From: Pseudoxanthomonas mexicana
GTDB lineage: Bacteria > Pseudomonadota > Gammaproteobacteria > Xanthomonadales > Xanthomonadaceae
Reading direction: 5' to 3'
DNA: 64,000 nucleotides
Assembly (NCBI RefSeq): GCF_010093385.1
Contig: NZ_PDWV01000006.1
Coordinates: forward strand, 52,985-116,984
The notes under the pieces were generated by a model that saw nothing but the letters and a program-made list of their open reading frames with translations, did no database searches and was not told the origin of the DNA. Both the position numbers and the translations under genes were made by a program. Positions 19,618 through 32,397 of this stretch are shown piece after piece (within the stretch, counting starts at the first letter, position 1; the number at the start of each line of letters is the position of its first letter).

Positions 19618-21336
19618 TCATGGCGAGGCTCCTGCCGTGGTCTGGCATCCCGAAAACACATCGAGCTTCGGGTCGTAAGCCGTAGTGCTGACCTGCATCA
19701 GACCGAGCACGGAATGGAACAGGTTGTCGTGACTGATCGGCTGGCTTGCCCGACTACGCACGCACGCGGTGTTGACGCCTTTACCGCTGGCCATGCCCGG
19801 TGAAAGCCAGGCCACCATCGGCACCTTGATCTGGGTGTCCGGCGCAATGGAGTAGGGCAAGCCGTGCAGATAGACGTTGCCTTCGCCCAGCGACTCGCCG
19901 TGATCGGAGACATAGATCATCGCCGTGTCGTGCGTGGTGTCTTGCGAGAGCATCTGGATCGTCTTGGACAGGAAGTCATCCGTTTCCAGGATGGCGTTGT
20001 CGTAGGCGTTGACGATCTCTTGCCGCGTGCAGCTGCCCAGATCCGAGGAACGACAGTCAGGCCGAAACTGACGGAGTGCTTCCGGATAGCGTTTGAAGTA
20101 CGCCGGCCCGTGATTGCCCAGTTGATGCAGAACCACCACCGTGTCGCCGGGGTTGTCATCGATCACATCGTGCAAACCTTGCAGCATCACCGCATCACGG
20201 CAGGCCTGGTCATCGCACAGCGAGCTCTCCGGCGGCTTGCGGTAGGACTCGAAGGACAAACCATCGCAGACGCCCTTGCAGCCGGTCTGGTTGTCCCGCC
20301 ACAACGTCTTGACGCCGGCCCGCTCCAGCACGTGTAGCAGCGACTCGGAACCCACGATGTTCTCGCGGTCGTAGTTGCGCCGGCCAGCAAGGGAGAACAT
20401 GCAGGGCACGGAGACTTCCGTGTTGGACCCGCACGCAGTGACGTCGCTGAAGTTGATGACGTTCAACTTCGACAGCTGAGGCGTGGTCTGCCGTTCGTAG
20501 CCGTTTAAGCCCCAGTTCTGGGCGCGCACGGTCTCGCCAACCACGACCACCAACAGGTGGGACTTGGTCGAGGGCGCGTGCGCCTGCTGCCGGGCATCGG
20601 CCGCCACGACCTGGCGCGGCAGCTTTGGGCTCCCGGCCTCTTGGCTGAGCACGCGCGTGATGGACGCCAGGTAGTTGCCCGGCGCGATCAGGTAGCGCAG
20701 CGCTTTGTCATTGCGCATCAGCGATGACAGATCCTGGAACGTCGCCATCACCCCGACGCATGCAATCAGAAACATCGCGCCCAGGAACAACGTCCGCCGC
20801 AACAACGCTCGCTTGATCGACACCCGAGGAAAGTGCACCAGCCACAACGCGGCAGCAGGCAGCACGCCCATCAACAGGACGGTTCCCAGCATGTCCCACG
20901 TCAGTAACTCGCGCGCCTCCTGCGTATCGGTTCTGATCACGTTCCGGACCATGCTCGGATCCAGATAGACCGCATACGTGCTAGCGAAGTAGGCCGCCGA
21001 AGCGGTGGCCACCAGCAGGACCGCCAGAACAGGTCGGGCAATCCAACGGTTGAGCACCAAGCCGAACAGCAACGCATGCAAGCCGACCAGGGCGGCGGTC
21101 ACCCCGATGTAGAAACGCAGTTCTCTCGCGCCGCTCAGGACGCCTGATTCTTTGACACTGGCCCAGAAGGCGCCGTTTGCGGTGAACGCAAAGAAGACGG
21201 CAACCATCAGGATGACCAGCTCCAGGCTCAGCGCCACCCGCCAACGCGGACGGTGTGCGCTTGTTGAACCTCGGAGCGATGTGTCTTGGAATCGGGCGAA
21301 CACCTTGCGGAAACTCGCTCGATTCCGGTCAGGCAT
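19618..21336 (-). CDS. eptA: Lipid A phosphoethanolamine transferase, EptA/MCR-like
   Basis: A 572-residue enzyme with five N-terminal membrane helices and a periplasmic alkaline-phosphatase-fold domain. Key residues are visible: zinc ligand E268 in VVVVGETVRAQN, nucleophile T306 in CGSNTEVSVPCMFS, His in LHQLGNHGPAYFKRYP, and Asp-His in YVSDHGESLGEGNVYLHG. Cys pairs in the periplasmic domain fit the disulfides of the family. It adds phosphoethanolamine to lipid A and so reduces binding of cationic peptides such as polymyxins. The start overlaps the CDF stop by eight bases and dgkA follows. The mobile-island setting is notable; whether it confers resistance is not shown. Confidence 0.93.
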   Translation of the reverse strand: MPDRNRASFRKVFARFQDTSLRGSTSAHRPRWRVALSLELVILMVAVFFAFTANGAFWASVKESGVLSGARELRFYIGVTAALVGLHALLFGLVLNRWIARPVLAVLLVATASAAYFASTYAVYLDPSMVRNVIRTDTQEARELLTWDMLGTVLLMGVLPAAALWLVHFPRVSIKRALLRRTLFLGAMFLIACVGVMATFQDLSSLMRNDKALRYLIAPGNYLASITRVLSQEAGSPKLPRQVVAADARQQAHAPSTKSHLLVVVVGETVRAQNWGLNGYERQTTPQLSKLNVINFSDVTACGSNTEVSVPCMFSLAGRRNYDRENIVGSESLLHVLERAGVKTLWRDNQTGCKGVCDGLSFESYRKPPESSLCDDQACRDAVMLQGLHDVIDDNPGDTVVVLHQLGNHGPAYFKRYPEALRQFRPDCRSSDLGSCTRQEIVNAYDNAILETDDFLSKTIQMLSQDTTHDTAMIYVSDHGESLGEGNVYLHGLPYSIAPDTQIKVPMVAWLSPGMASGKGVNTACVRSRASQPISHDNLFHSVLGLMQVSTTAYDPKLDVFSGCQTTAGASP

Positions 21337-22225
21337 GGCCCACCTCGCTTCTGCACGAAGTGCGTTCCACCTGCAAAGTCACATCATGGATATCGAACTG
21401 CTGCTCGATCACCCGGGAGAGTTCGACTTGGATCGTGTCCGGATCGGGCACTCCCGCCGCCAGAACGATGTGAGCCGTCAGCACGACCTGCCCAGTCCCC
21501 AGCGACCACACGTGCAGATCATGGACCTCCTGCACGGCCGGCATCTCGATAAGCCGCTTACGGATGGCCGCTACGTCCATGCCTTCCGGCACACCCTGCA
21601 TCAGGATATGGCCGGCCTGCTTGAGCAGGGTCCAGGTACGGGGTAGCACCCACAGGCCGATCAACACCGCAATGATCGGATCGACCAGCGTCCAGCCCGT
21701 GACCTTGATGACAATCGCACCAATGATCACACCCACCGATCCGAGCATGTCGCTCCAGACCTCCAGGTAGGCACCCTTCACATTCAGGCTGGTGCCACTG
21801 CCGGCCCGTAGCAGACGCATAGAGATCAGGTTGACGATCAGACCCAGGGTGGCGATGACCAACATGCCCGTGGACGCAACTTCAGGCGGCTCACGAAAGC
21901 GCCCGACCGCCTCCCACAGGATGTAACCGGCAACCACGAACAACAGACCGCCGTTGATGATCGCGCCGATGGCTTCCATACGGGCATAGCCATAGGTGCG
22001 GCGAGCATCAGCCGGACGTCGACTCATACGCACCGCGATCAGCGACACGGTGAGGGCGATGACATCGGTCATCATGTGCGCCGCATCGGATAGCAGCGCC
22101 AAGCTATTTGTTACCAGACCGCCGATGATCTCGGCGATGAGGAACGTGGAAGTCAGGCCGAGCGCCCACCATAGGGGCTTCTCGTACCGGATCTCGGACG
22201 TTCCATGATCATGCCCTGTGCTCAT
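21329..22225 (-). CDS. czcD: Cation diffusion facilitator (CzcD-like)
   Basis: A 298-residue CDF exporter. ATG 22225 is chosen because of AGGAG seven bases upstream. The N-terminus is His-containing (MSTGHDHG). Six helices follow, with the transport site motif ALLSDAAHMMTDVIAL (HxxxD of helix II) and a matching Asp/His pair in helix V (EVWSDMLGSVGVI). The C-terminal cytoplasmic domain has VHDLHVWSLGTGQ. Exports Zn, Co or Cd by proton exchange. It heads the envelope operon and follows the second czcCBA gene set. Confidence 0.92.
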   Translation of the reverse strand: MSTGHDHGTSEIRYEKPLWWALGLTSTFLIAEIIGGLVTNSLALLSDAAHMMTDVIALTVSLIAVRMSRRPADARRTYGYARMEAIGAIINGGLLFVVAGYILWEAVGRFREPPEVASTGMLVIATLGLIVNLISMRLLRAGSGTSLNVKGAYLEVWSDMLGSVGVIIGAIVIKVTGWTLVDPIIAVLIGLWVLPRTWTLLKQAGHILMQGVPEGMDVAAIRKRLIEMPAVQEVHDLHVWSLGTGQVVLTAHIVLAAGVPDPDTIQVELSRVIEQQFDIHDVTLQVERTSCRSEVGHA

Positions 22226-22306
22226 GCGTGTTCTCCTAAGAACAGATGCAAAAGAGCGGCTAGGAACGGGGTATGGCGGCGGTGCGTACACCGCCGCCGT
22301 GCCCTG

Positions 22307-26544
<4,238 letters not shown>

Positions 26545-26554
26545 GTGGAAATCC

Positions 26555-27823
26555 TTATGGAGTGGTGGTGCCGCTGGCGACGATCGGCTGCCCGGTCAGG
26601 CGCTGGATCTCGATCAGGGCAGCTTGTGCATCGACGGCCACTTGCAGCTGGCGCACGCTGGCTTCCACGCGTTGCGCCTGCAGCTGCGACCACTCCAGAT
26701 AGCTGATCGCACCGGCTTTCCACGCGTACTCGGCGGCCTTCTCAGCCTTCTCCAAGCGCGGGATCACGTCGGTACGCAGGCGACCGACTTCCAACCGTGC
26801 CGTGGAGTAATTGCCGTAGGCGTTGGTGAGCGCGGAGTACAGATCGATACGCAGGGACTCGCGTTCGATCGGCGTCATGGCCAGTTCGGCTTCAGCCGCC
26901 CGGATGCCCGGTGCGGCACGGCGTGCCGACCCCAGCGGAATGCTGATGCCGGCCATGAACCCCACATCACTCGTAGATCGGTTGTAGCGTCCACCGGCCT
27001 GCCACTGCAGATCAGGCGTAGCTTGCGTACGAGCCAGACGTAGCTGGGCCTCACGCACACGCTCCACGCCCGCCAACTCAGCAAGCTCGGGCGTGTTCTG
27101 CAGGTAGTCACTCAGTGCATTGAAGCTCTGCAGTTCCGGCAGCACCAAAGGATTGCCCGCGGCCACGGTGAAGCTGGGCGTGCGCTCATTCCACAGGGCC
27201 GCCAGGTTCTGGCGCGTGGCCGCTTCATCGGCAATGGCACGATCCCGATCCAGCTCGGCCGTGGCCAAGGCCGCCTGTGCGGTGAGCACGACGGACTCAG
27301 GTGACGCACCTGCGGTCAGGCGGGTACGTGCTGCATCGACAGCGCGCCTACGTTGAACAATGTCCAACTCGGCGATGCTCTTGCGCTTGGTCGCCGCGGT
27401 GACCGCCAGATAACGCCGCGCCGTCTCGGCCAGCAGGTCCAGCCTTGCCATCTCACGCTGCGGCGCCAACGTATCAATGTTGGCCAGCGCCAGGGCTTGC
27501 CGGGCGTTGAGCTTGCCGCCGCGCTCGATCACCCCAGCCAGGGTGACCGTGAGCTCGGCCTCGCTGAAACCGCGATAGTTGCCGGTGCCGAGCGTGTTTT
27601 CGATGGTTGCGCCGAGGGTCATCGGGGGCTTGAGGGCCGCCGATGCCAAGTTGGCATCCAGGACCTGACGACGTCCGTCGAAGATGCGCAGGTCAGGGTG
27701 TGTCGTGGCAACGCGCGCAATGGCGTCGTCCAACGAAAGGGTAGAAGAGGGCGCCGTCCCCGTCTGCGCGTACGCAACGGGCACGACCAAAAAGGCAGCG
27801 CACGCTGCCAGTCGCAACCACAT
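26555..27823 (-). CDS. czcC: Outer-membrane factor, second CzcC
   Basis: A 422-residue TolC-family protein. The signal peptide ends at about VPVAYA and two repeats of the helical and beta structure follow. An AGGAGAT-like site (GGAG six bases upstream) supports the ATG at 27823. It is the first gene of the second czcCBA set, located after the small CzcI-like gene. It provides the outer-membrane duct for the pump encoded next. Confidence 0.9.
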   Translation of the reverse strand: MWLRLAACAAFLVVPVAYAQTGTAPSSTLSLDDAIARVATTHPDLRIFDGRRQVLDANLASAALKPPMTLGATIENTLGTGNYRGFSEAELTVTLAGVIERGGKLNARQALALANIDTLAPQREMARLDLLAETARRYLAVTAATKRKSIAELDIVQRRRAVDAARTRLTAGASPESVVLTAQAALATAELDRDRAIADEAATRQNLAALWNERTPSFTVAAGNPLVLPELQSFNALSDYLQNTPELAELAGVERVREAQLRLARTQATPDLQWQAGGRYNRSTSDVGFMAGISIPLGSARRAAPGIRAAEAELAMTPIERESLRIDLYSALTNAYGNYSTARLEVGRLRTDVIPRLEKAEKAAEYAWKAGAISYLEWSQLQAQRVEASVRQLQVAVDAQAALIEIQRLTGQPIVASGTTTP

Positions 27824-27877
27824 GAGGTATCTCCGATTAGGCGAAAGAACGATGCACCGGCAAGCCGGCGTGCAGCG

Positions 27878-28282
27878 TTAGGCCGTAATCGGGGGACGGG
27901 TTAGGGACAGCGGCTGCAGGGAATCCAGCGGCTGGATCTCGTGCACAGGCGCGATCGCCTGAGGAGCGAGCGGATCGACCACAAGGGCGGGCGAGGGAAT
28001 AGCCACCGGGTGGCCGCACGCATGGGCGCCATGGACCAGCGCGTGCAGCAGATCGCCGGCCGAACCCTCGTCCTGATCGCCGGCATCCTGATCAACCACC
28101 GCGCTGGTGGCGTCATCGCTGACATCGCAGTGCTCCGGATCGGCATGATCGGCCACGGCCTGGGCCGACTCGTGGATATCGCCCACGGCCGCCAGCACCG
28201 GATTGGCCACCACCGCGAACAACAGCAGTGCCAGCGCCGGGAGGCGCAGGAGACGGCTGAGTTGGCGCAGGGCGCGTTTCAT
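27878..28282 (-). CDS. Small His/Asp-rich periplasmic protein, CzcI/CopL-like
   Basis: A 134-residue protein starting MKRALRQLSRLL, with a signal peptide (LLLFAVVANPVLA). The mature region is rich in Asp and His (DHADPEHCDVSDD, LLHALVHGAHACGHPV). It resembles the small CzcI or CopL-type proteins that precede metal-efflux operons and are thought to bind metal or modulate induction. No Shine-Dalgarno is visible before 28282; an in-frame TTG at 28321 exists but gives a less typical N-terminus. It leads the second czc operon and is divergent from a similar small gene. Confidence 0.65.
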   Translation of the reverse strand: MKRALRQLSRLLRLPALALLLFAVVANPVLAAVGDIHESAQAVADHADPEHCDVSDDATSAVVDQDAGDQDEGSAGDLLHALVHGAHACGHPVAIPSPALVVDPLAPQAIAPVHEIQPLDSLQPLSLTRPPITA

Positions 28283-28337
28283 AGTGGGGGTATGGTAGTC
28301 AGCCCATTGCGCGTTAGACAATCACGTAATTCAGAAA

Positions 28338-28377
28338 ACAGCGCTTCTTGTTAAGGCGTTACGGTGTAACAGCGCTT
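28338..28377 (+). promoter_or_regulatory. Divergent control region with direct and inverted repeats
   Basis: Between two divergent small metal-island genes, the nine-base sequence ACAGCGCTT occurs twice as a direct repeat (28338-28346 and 28369-28377, period 31, about three helical turns). Between them lies the inverted repeat GTTAC-ggt-GTAAC (28358-28370). This looks like a regulator-binding region, but the cognate regulator is not in the adjacent genes. Confidence 0.5.
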
Positions 28378-28434
28378 GGCGGACGCGAGGGTGTTCGGTA
28401 TCGTCGGGTCATTCGTGCAAGCCGGGGCCACCGA

Positions 28435-28797
28435 GTGCGCATCCTGACCGCCAACGCCAAAACCTGGCTCGCCTTGGGCGTGTTGTGGCTGGTCGCGGTG
28501 GCAGTGCAGGCCCATCCGGTCTTGACCCAGCTCGGGCAGTTGCATGGCCTTGAGCACCAAACCACTCATCTCAGCGCCACTCAGCACGCGCACGACGCCA
28601 GCGGCGATGTGCCCGGTGAAGACGCCAAAGGCGCACACAGCCTGTTCCATCATTCGGACGTATGCGCACACGCGGTGATTCTGCCGGACTTCCCGGCACC
28701 TGGGCCGCTCATCCCCGGTCAGGCCTATACGCCCATCGCTGCGGTCCTGGCGCTGGCCCAGCGCTCTACGCACCCCTTACGCCCACCCATCGCGTGA
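28435..28797 (+). CDS. Small secreted His-rich protein of metal operon
   Basis: A 120-residue protein starting at GTG 28435 (MRILTANAKTWLALG). It has a hydrophobic signal-like segment (WLALGVLWLVAVAVQA) and a His-rich mature part (HGLEHQTTHLSATQHAHD, HSLFHHSDVCAHAV). The LFHHSDVCAHAV segment resembles the C-terminal pattern of its divergent neighbour (LVHGAHACGH). Probably a periplasmic metal-binding or regulatory protein that accompanies the P-type ATPase 137 bases downstream. The start codon is the main uncertainty. Confidence 0.6.
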   Translation: MRILTANAKTWLALGVLWLVAVAVQAHPVLTQLGQLHGLEHQTTHLSATQHAHDASGDVPGEDAKGAHSLFHHSDVCAHAVILPDFPAPGPLIPGQAYTPIAAVLALAQRSTHPLRPPIA

Positions 28798-28934
28798 TCG
28801 CGCGGGCGCACGCCGCCTTGGCGTAGCCCCTACTTTGGGATCGCGTGCGCCGGTCGCAACGACCGTGCTGTCGCGTGGCACTCACCTGCGCTGTGGACAC
28901 TCAGGTTCATCTGCGCAGCACTGACGAGATCGAT

Positions 28935-31427
28935 ATGGATACCTCCCCTGGCAAGTTGCGCCTGGACATTCCCGTTGTGCTTCCCCACGTGCGGGATGCC
29001 GCCGATGCGTGCATCGAGCGCCTGCAGAGCGAACTGCTCGCGCGGCCCGGCGTTGACCGCGTCCACATTCGACCTGCCGAGGGGGAGGGGCCGGGCCAAC
29101 TGTGCGTGCACTTCGATCCGCAGGTGATGTCGCTGGCTCGCATTCGCGAGCTGGCCCAGGCCGCGGGTGCACGCGTCCCGGAAAGCTTCGGTCACGTGAC
29201 CTGGACGGTCACCGGCATCGGGCATGAGCGACGCGCCCGCAACGTGGCCGAACAGATGAGCTCGGTGTTTGGCGTACTGGAAGCTCGCGCTAGCTCGGCC
29301 GGTACGGTGTACCTGGAGTTCGAGCGCGAAAAGATCGACGAGGGCGGACTGGAAGCCTCCTTGAAGCGCATGGGCGTTGCACGCGTGGCGACGGGCAAGC
29401 CGTCCCAGCATGAGGATCACGCCGGTCATACGCATGACGGCAAAGAGGGCGAGCACGGGGGGGAGAAGCACGACCACGACCACGCCGGCGGCTTGCTCGG
29501 CCCCAACGCCGAGCTGATCTTCGCCCTGACGTGCGGTGCATTGCTGCTGGCGGGCTTTCTGATCGAGAAGTTCGCCGCCTCATTGCCGGGGTGGTTGTCC
29601 ACGGCCTGCTACATCGGTGCGTACGTCTTTGGCGGTGCCTACACGCTGCTCGAGGCCTACGACAACCTCAAGCTCAAGCGCTTTGAAATCGACACCTTGA
29701 TGCTGGTCGCCGCCGCCGGCGCCGCCGCGCTAGGCTCCTGGGCCGAAGGTGCGTTGCTGCTGTTCCTTTTCAGCTTGGGTCATGCGTTGGAGCACTACGC
29801 GATGGGACGCGCCAAGCGCGCCATCGAGGCGCTAGCCGAACTCGCACCCGACACGGCGATCGTCATCCGCGGCGAGACCACCACCGAGATTCCGGTCGGC
29901 GACCTGCAACTTGGTGATCGGGTACTGGTGCGTCCCAATGAGCGTCTGCCGGCCGATGGGTTCCTGCTGAAGGGCAACTCCAGCATCAACCAGGCACCGG
30001 TGACCGGCGAGTCCATCCCGGTGGACAAGCGGCCGGTGGAGGATGCCGCGCTGGCACGAAGCCGGCCCGACAGCGTCGATGCGGCCAGTCGGGTCTTCGC
30101 AGGCACCATCAATGGGGCCGGCGCGATCGAAGTGGAAGTGACCAAGCGCGCCGAGGATTCCGCGCTGGCGCGGGTGGTGAAGATGGTGAGCGAGGCCGAG
30201 ACACGCAAGTCGGCCACCCAGCGCTTCACCGATCGCTTCGAGCGGATCTTCGTACCTGCGGTACTGGTGCTGGCGTTCCTACTGCTGTTTGCCTGGGTGG
30301 TGGTGGATGAGCCGTTCCGCGACAGCTTCTATCGCGCCATGGCCGTGCTGGTGGCCGCCAGTCCGTGCGCGTTGGCCATCGCCACCCCGAGCGCGGTCCT
30401 GTCCGGTATCGCCCGCGCGGCGCGTGGGGGCGTGCTGATCAAGGGCGGCGCGCCGCTAGAGGATCTGGGTTCGTTGAAGGCGATGGCCTTCGACAAGACC
30501 GGCACCCTGACCGAAGGGCGCCCGCGCATCATCGATGTGGTGCCGGTGGACGGCGCCTCGGAGACCGAGCTGCTGCAGGTAGCCGTTGCGGTGGAGTCGC
30601 TGAGTGATCATCCGCTGGCGGCCGCGATCGCGCGTGATGGTCGCAGCCGGTTGGATGCGGGCAAGTTGCCGACAGCCTCGGATCTGGAAAACCTGATCGG
30701 CCGCGGCGTCAAAGCCCGTCTGGGCGATCAGCCGGTATGGATCGGCAAGGCCGAGATGTTCGGCGCGGATGGAGTTCCCGCCCTGGGCGCCGCCGCGGCG
30801 GCGGCCATCGCCGCGTTACGCGAGCAGGGCAGGACGACCATGGTCGTGCGGTTGGGGGATCGGGAGCTCGGCGCGATCGGCTTGATGGACACGCCGCGCG
30901 AGGCGGCCAAGCAGGCGCTGGTGCGCCTGAAGGCCATGGGCATCGAGCGCATGATCATGATCTCTGGCGATCACCAGAAGGTGGCCCAGGCCGTGGCCAA
31001 GGAGGTCGGTCTGGATGAGGCGTGGGGCGACCTGATGCCCGAAGACAAGGTCGAGGCGATCCGCAAGCTGCGCGATCAGGACAAGGTCGCCATGGTCGGC
31101 GACGGCGTCAACGATGCGCCCGCGATGGCCAACGCCACCGTCGGCATCGCCATGGGCGCGGCCGGCTCGGACGTTGCCCTGGAAACGGCCGATGTGGCGT
31201 TGATGGCCGATGACCTGAAGCACCTGCCATTCGCCGTGGGCTTGAGTCGTCACACGCGCGGCATCATCCGGCAGAACGTCTTCGTCAGCCTCGGCATCGT
31301 CGCCTTCCTCGTGCCGGCCACGATCTTCGGTCTCGGTATCGGTCCGGCGGTGGCCGTGCACGAAGGCTCCACATTGTTGGTGGTCTTCAACGCGCTGCGT
31401 CTGCTGGCCTACAGGGACAGGTCATAA
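28935..31427 (+). CDS. Metal-transporting P-type ATPase, P1B-4 type
   Basis: An 830-residue ATPase from ATG 28935 (an earlier GTG at 28845 gives an unlikely N-terminus). Two ferredoxin-like domains without CxxC (about residues 1-150) precede a His-rich linker (HEDHAGHTHDGKEGEHGG, then KHDHDH). The core has TGES (VTGESIPVDK), the phosphorylated D520 in DKTGTLTEG, and GDGVNDAPAMANA. Helix 6 carries SPC (S476-P477-C478) and helix 8 carries HEGST (H809). SPC plus HEG(G/S)T marks the P1B-4 subgroup, linked to Co, Zn or related ions, rather than the CPC-type Cu, Zn and Cd pumps. Exports metal from the cytoplasm. Confidence 0.9.
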   Translation: MDTSPGKLRLDIPVVLPHVRDAADACIERLQSELLARPGVDRVHIRPAEGEGPGQLCVHFDPQVMSLARIRELAQAAGARVPESFGHVTWTVTGIGHERRARNVAEQMSSVFGVLEARASSAGTVYLEFEREKIDEGGLEASLKRMGVARVATGKPSQHEDHAGHTHDGKEGEHGGEKHDHDHAGGLLGPNAELIFALTCGALLLAGFLIEKFAASLPGWLSTACYIGAYVFGGAYTLLEAYDNLKLKRFEIDTLMLVAAAGAAALGSWAEGALLLFLFSLGHALEHYAMGRAKRAIEALAELAPDTAIVIRGETTTEIPVGDLQLGDRVLVRPNERLPADGFLLKGNSSINQAPVTGESIPVDKRPVEDAALARSRPDSVDAASRVFAGTINGAGAIEVEVTKRAEDSALARVVKMVSEAETRKSATQRFTDRFERIFVPAVLVLAFLLLFAWVVVDEPFRDSFYRAMAVLVAASPCALAIATPSAVLSGIARAARGGVLIKGGAPLEDLGSLKAMAFDKTGTLTEGRPRIIDVVPVDGASETELLQVAVAVESLSDHPLAAAIARDGRSRLDAGKLPTASDLENLIGRGVKARLGDQPVWIGKAEMFGADGVPALGAAAAAAIAALREQGRTTMVVRLGDRELGAIGLMDTPREAAKQALVRLKAMGIERMIMISGDHQKVAQAVAKEVGLDEAWGDLMPEDKVEAIRKLRDQDKVAMVGDGVNDAPAMANATVGIAMGAAGSDVALETADVALMADDLKHLPFAVGLSRHTRGIIRQNVFVSLGIVAFLVPATIFGLGIGPAVAVHEGSTLLVVFNALRLLAYRDRS

Positions 31428-31498
31428 CGCCACAGCCTCAAGCTGATGACATCACGGTCGCGGCGGCACCACGTCGTGATCCTTCTCTACGTCGTCAC

Positions 31499-31523
31499 GG
31501 CCTGCCGAATACCTCGGCAGGCC
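31499..31523 (+). terminator. Perfect 10-bp hairpin between convergent genes
   Basis: Stem 31499-31508 with 31514-31523, loop ATACC, between the convergent ATPase and DsbA-like genes. There is no T-run on either strand, so it may be a Rho-type or structural end rather than a canonical intrinsic terminator. Confidence 0.55.
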
Positions 31524-31532
31524 GCGCCAAGA

Positions 31533-32159
31533 TCAGGGCTTCTTACGGGTGCGCTGGAGTTCGGTTGCCACGAGCGCGCTCAATTGCTGAGGACCCAGTT
31601 CGGACAGCAGCTTGCCGTTGACGAAGAATGTCGGCGTGCCGCGAATGTCGGCCGCTTCCACGGCGGCCACTTCGCGTTTGATCAGGGTCTCGACGGCTCC
31701 GGTCGCCAGATAGCGCTGTGCGCGTGCGCGGTCCAGGCCCGCGGCGAGAGCGAACTCCCACACCTTCTTCGGATCCGACGCGCCATGGCTGGCCCACACA
31801 GGCTGGTTTCGCATCAAGGTCTCCAGCACCGGCTCAAACTTCTTCTGTTCCCGGGCTGCTTCCAGCACACCAATCGCCTCCTTGGATACCTGCCCATGGA
31901 AGGGTACGTAGCGGATCACCAGGCGCACGTCCTTGGGATGGGCGGCCAGCAGTTGCTTCACGTGGGGATACATCGCGCGGCAGGACTCGCAGGCCGGGTC
32001 GAAGAACTCCACGATCGTGACCGGCGCCGTTACCGGTCCCAGAGCCGGTGCGCCGGCAGGCGCCAAGGCGGCAGCGCGGGTAGGGGTTTGAGCCATCACC
32101 GGGCCTACCGCAACGAGCAGACTGAATCCAAGCGCGATCAGGACGGATTTGAACGACAT
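31533..32159 (-). CDS. DsbA-like thiol:disulfide oxidoreductase
   Basis: A 208-residue secreted thioredoxin-fold protein. GGAG ten bases upstream supports ATG 32159. The signal peptide ends at about GPVMAQ. The active site is FFDPACESCRAMYP (CxxC), a helical insertion follows and then the cis-Pro loop IRGTPTFFVNG. It is DsbA/DsbG-like. It may maintain Cys-containing metal-binding periplasmic proteins of the island. It is divergent from the retron, whose promoter lies about 130 bases upstream of this ATG. Confidence 0.88.
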   Translation of the reverse strand: MSFKSVLIALGFSLLVAVGPVMAQTPTRAAALAPAGAPALGPVTAPVTIVEFFDPACESCRAMYPHVKQLLAAHPKDVRLVIRYVPFHGQVSKEAIGVLEAAREQKKFEPVLETLMRNQPVWASHGASDPKKVWEFALAAGLDRARAQRYLATGAVETLIKREVAAVEAADIRGTPTFFVNGKLLSELGPQQLSALVATELQRTRKKP

Positions 32160-32290
32160 CAGCTGGCATCTCCAGGGCAAGGAAGTCGCATTGTCGCAGA
32201 TGCATCAACGCCGCCGCGCAGGCCCTGAGTGCCGTTGCGATCCTCTTCCGGCAAAGCCGAATGCATGCAGCTAGCGGGAGCCCCGCCGGC

Positions 32291-32299
32291 TGATATTAT
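32291..32299 (+). promoter_or_regulatory. Extended -10 promoter of the retron
   Basis: TGATATTAT is an extended -10 element (TG-n-TATTAT). Transcription would begin about 32305-32307, exactly at the first arm of the retron inverted repeat. No clear -35 is visible, which is compatible with an extended -10. A strong imperfect hairpin (32268-32292) lies immediately upstream. Confidence 0.6.
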
Positions 32300-32304
32300 C
32301 GAGT

Positions 32305-32395
32305 CAGGGGTGGGCGTCCCTGCCTGTGGTTCAGGGCGCGAGTCGCGTCCGCCATCGCGGTATCACTTGCTTCTCCAGCACGGCGCCCACCCCTG
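32305..32395 (+). ncRNA. Candidate retron msr-msd RNA
   Basis: A perfect 12-bp inverted repeat (a1 at 32305-32316, a2 at 32384-32395, extendable by a U-G and a C-G pair) encloses 67 bases. The inside can fold into small hairpins: CCCTG/CAGGG (32318-32336), CGCG/CGCG (32337-32347) and CCGC/GCGG (32349-32360). The a2 arm ends two bases before the reverse-transcriptase ATG. The position, outer-stem length and order a1-hairpins-a2-RT match retron ncRNAs. The total of about 91 bases is shorter than I would expect, and the branching guanosine and msd/msr border are not identified, so the internal layout is inference. Confidence 0.65.
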
Positions 32396-32397
32396 CT

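Noticed and set aside
28845..28934. Earlier start for the P-type ATPase at GTG 28845
   Set aside because: It would add 30 residues without family resemblance; ATG 28935 begins the folded N-terminal domain.
31446..32228. 260-residue plus-strand frame opposite the DsbA-like gene
   Set aside because: The minus strand encodes CxxC and cis-Pro motifs and a signal peptide; the plus frame has none.
32268..32292. Hairpin upstream of the retron as part of the msr-msd RNA
   Set aside because: It lies upstream of the predicted start site and outside the a1/a2 repeat; more likely a structural or regulatory hairpin near the divergent promoters.
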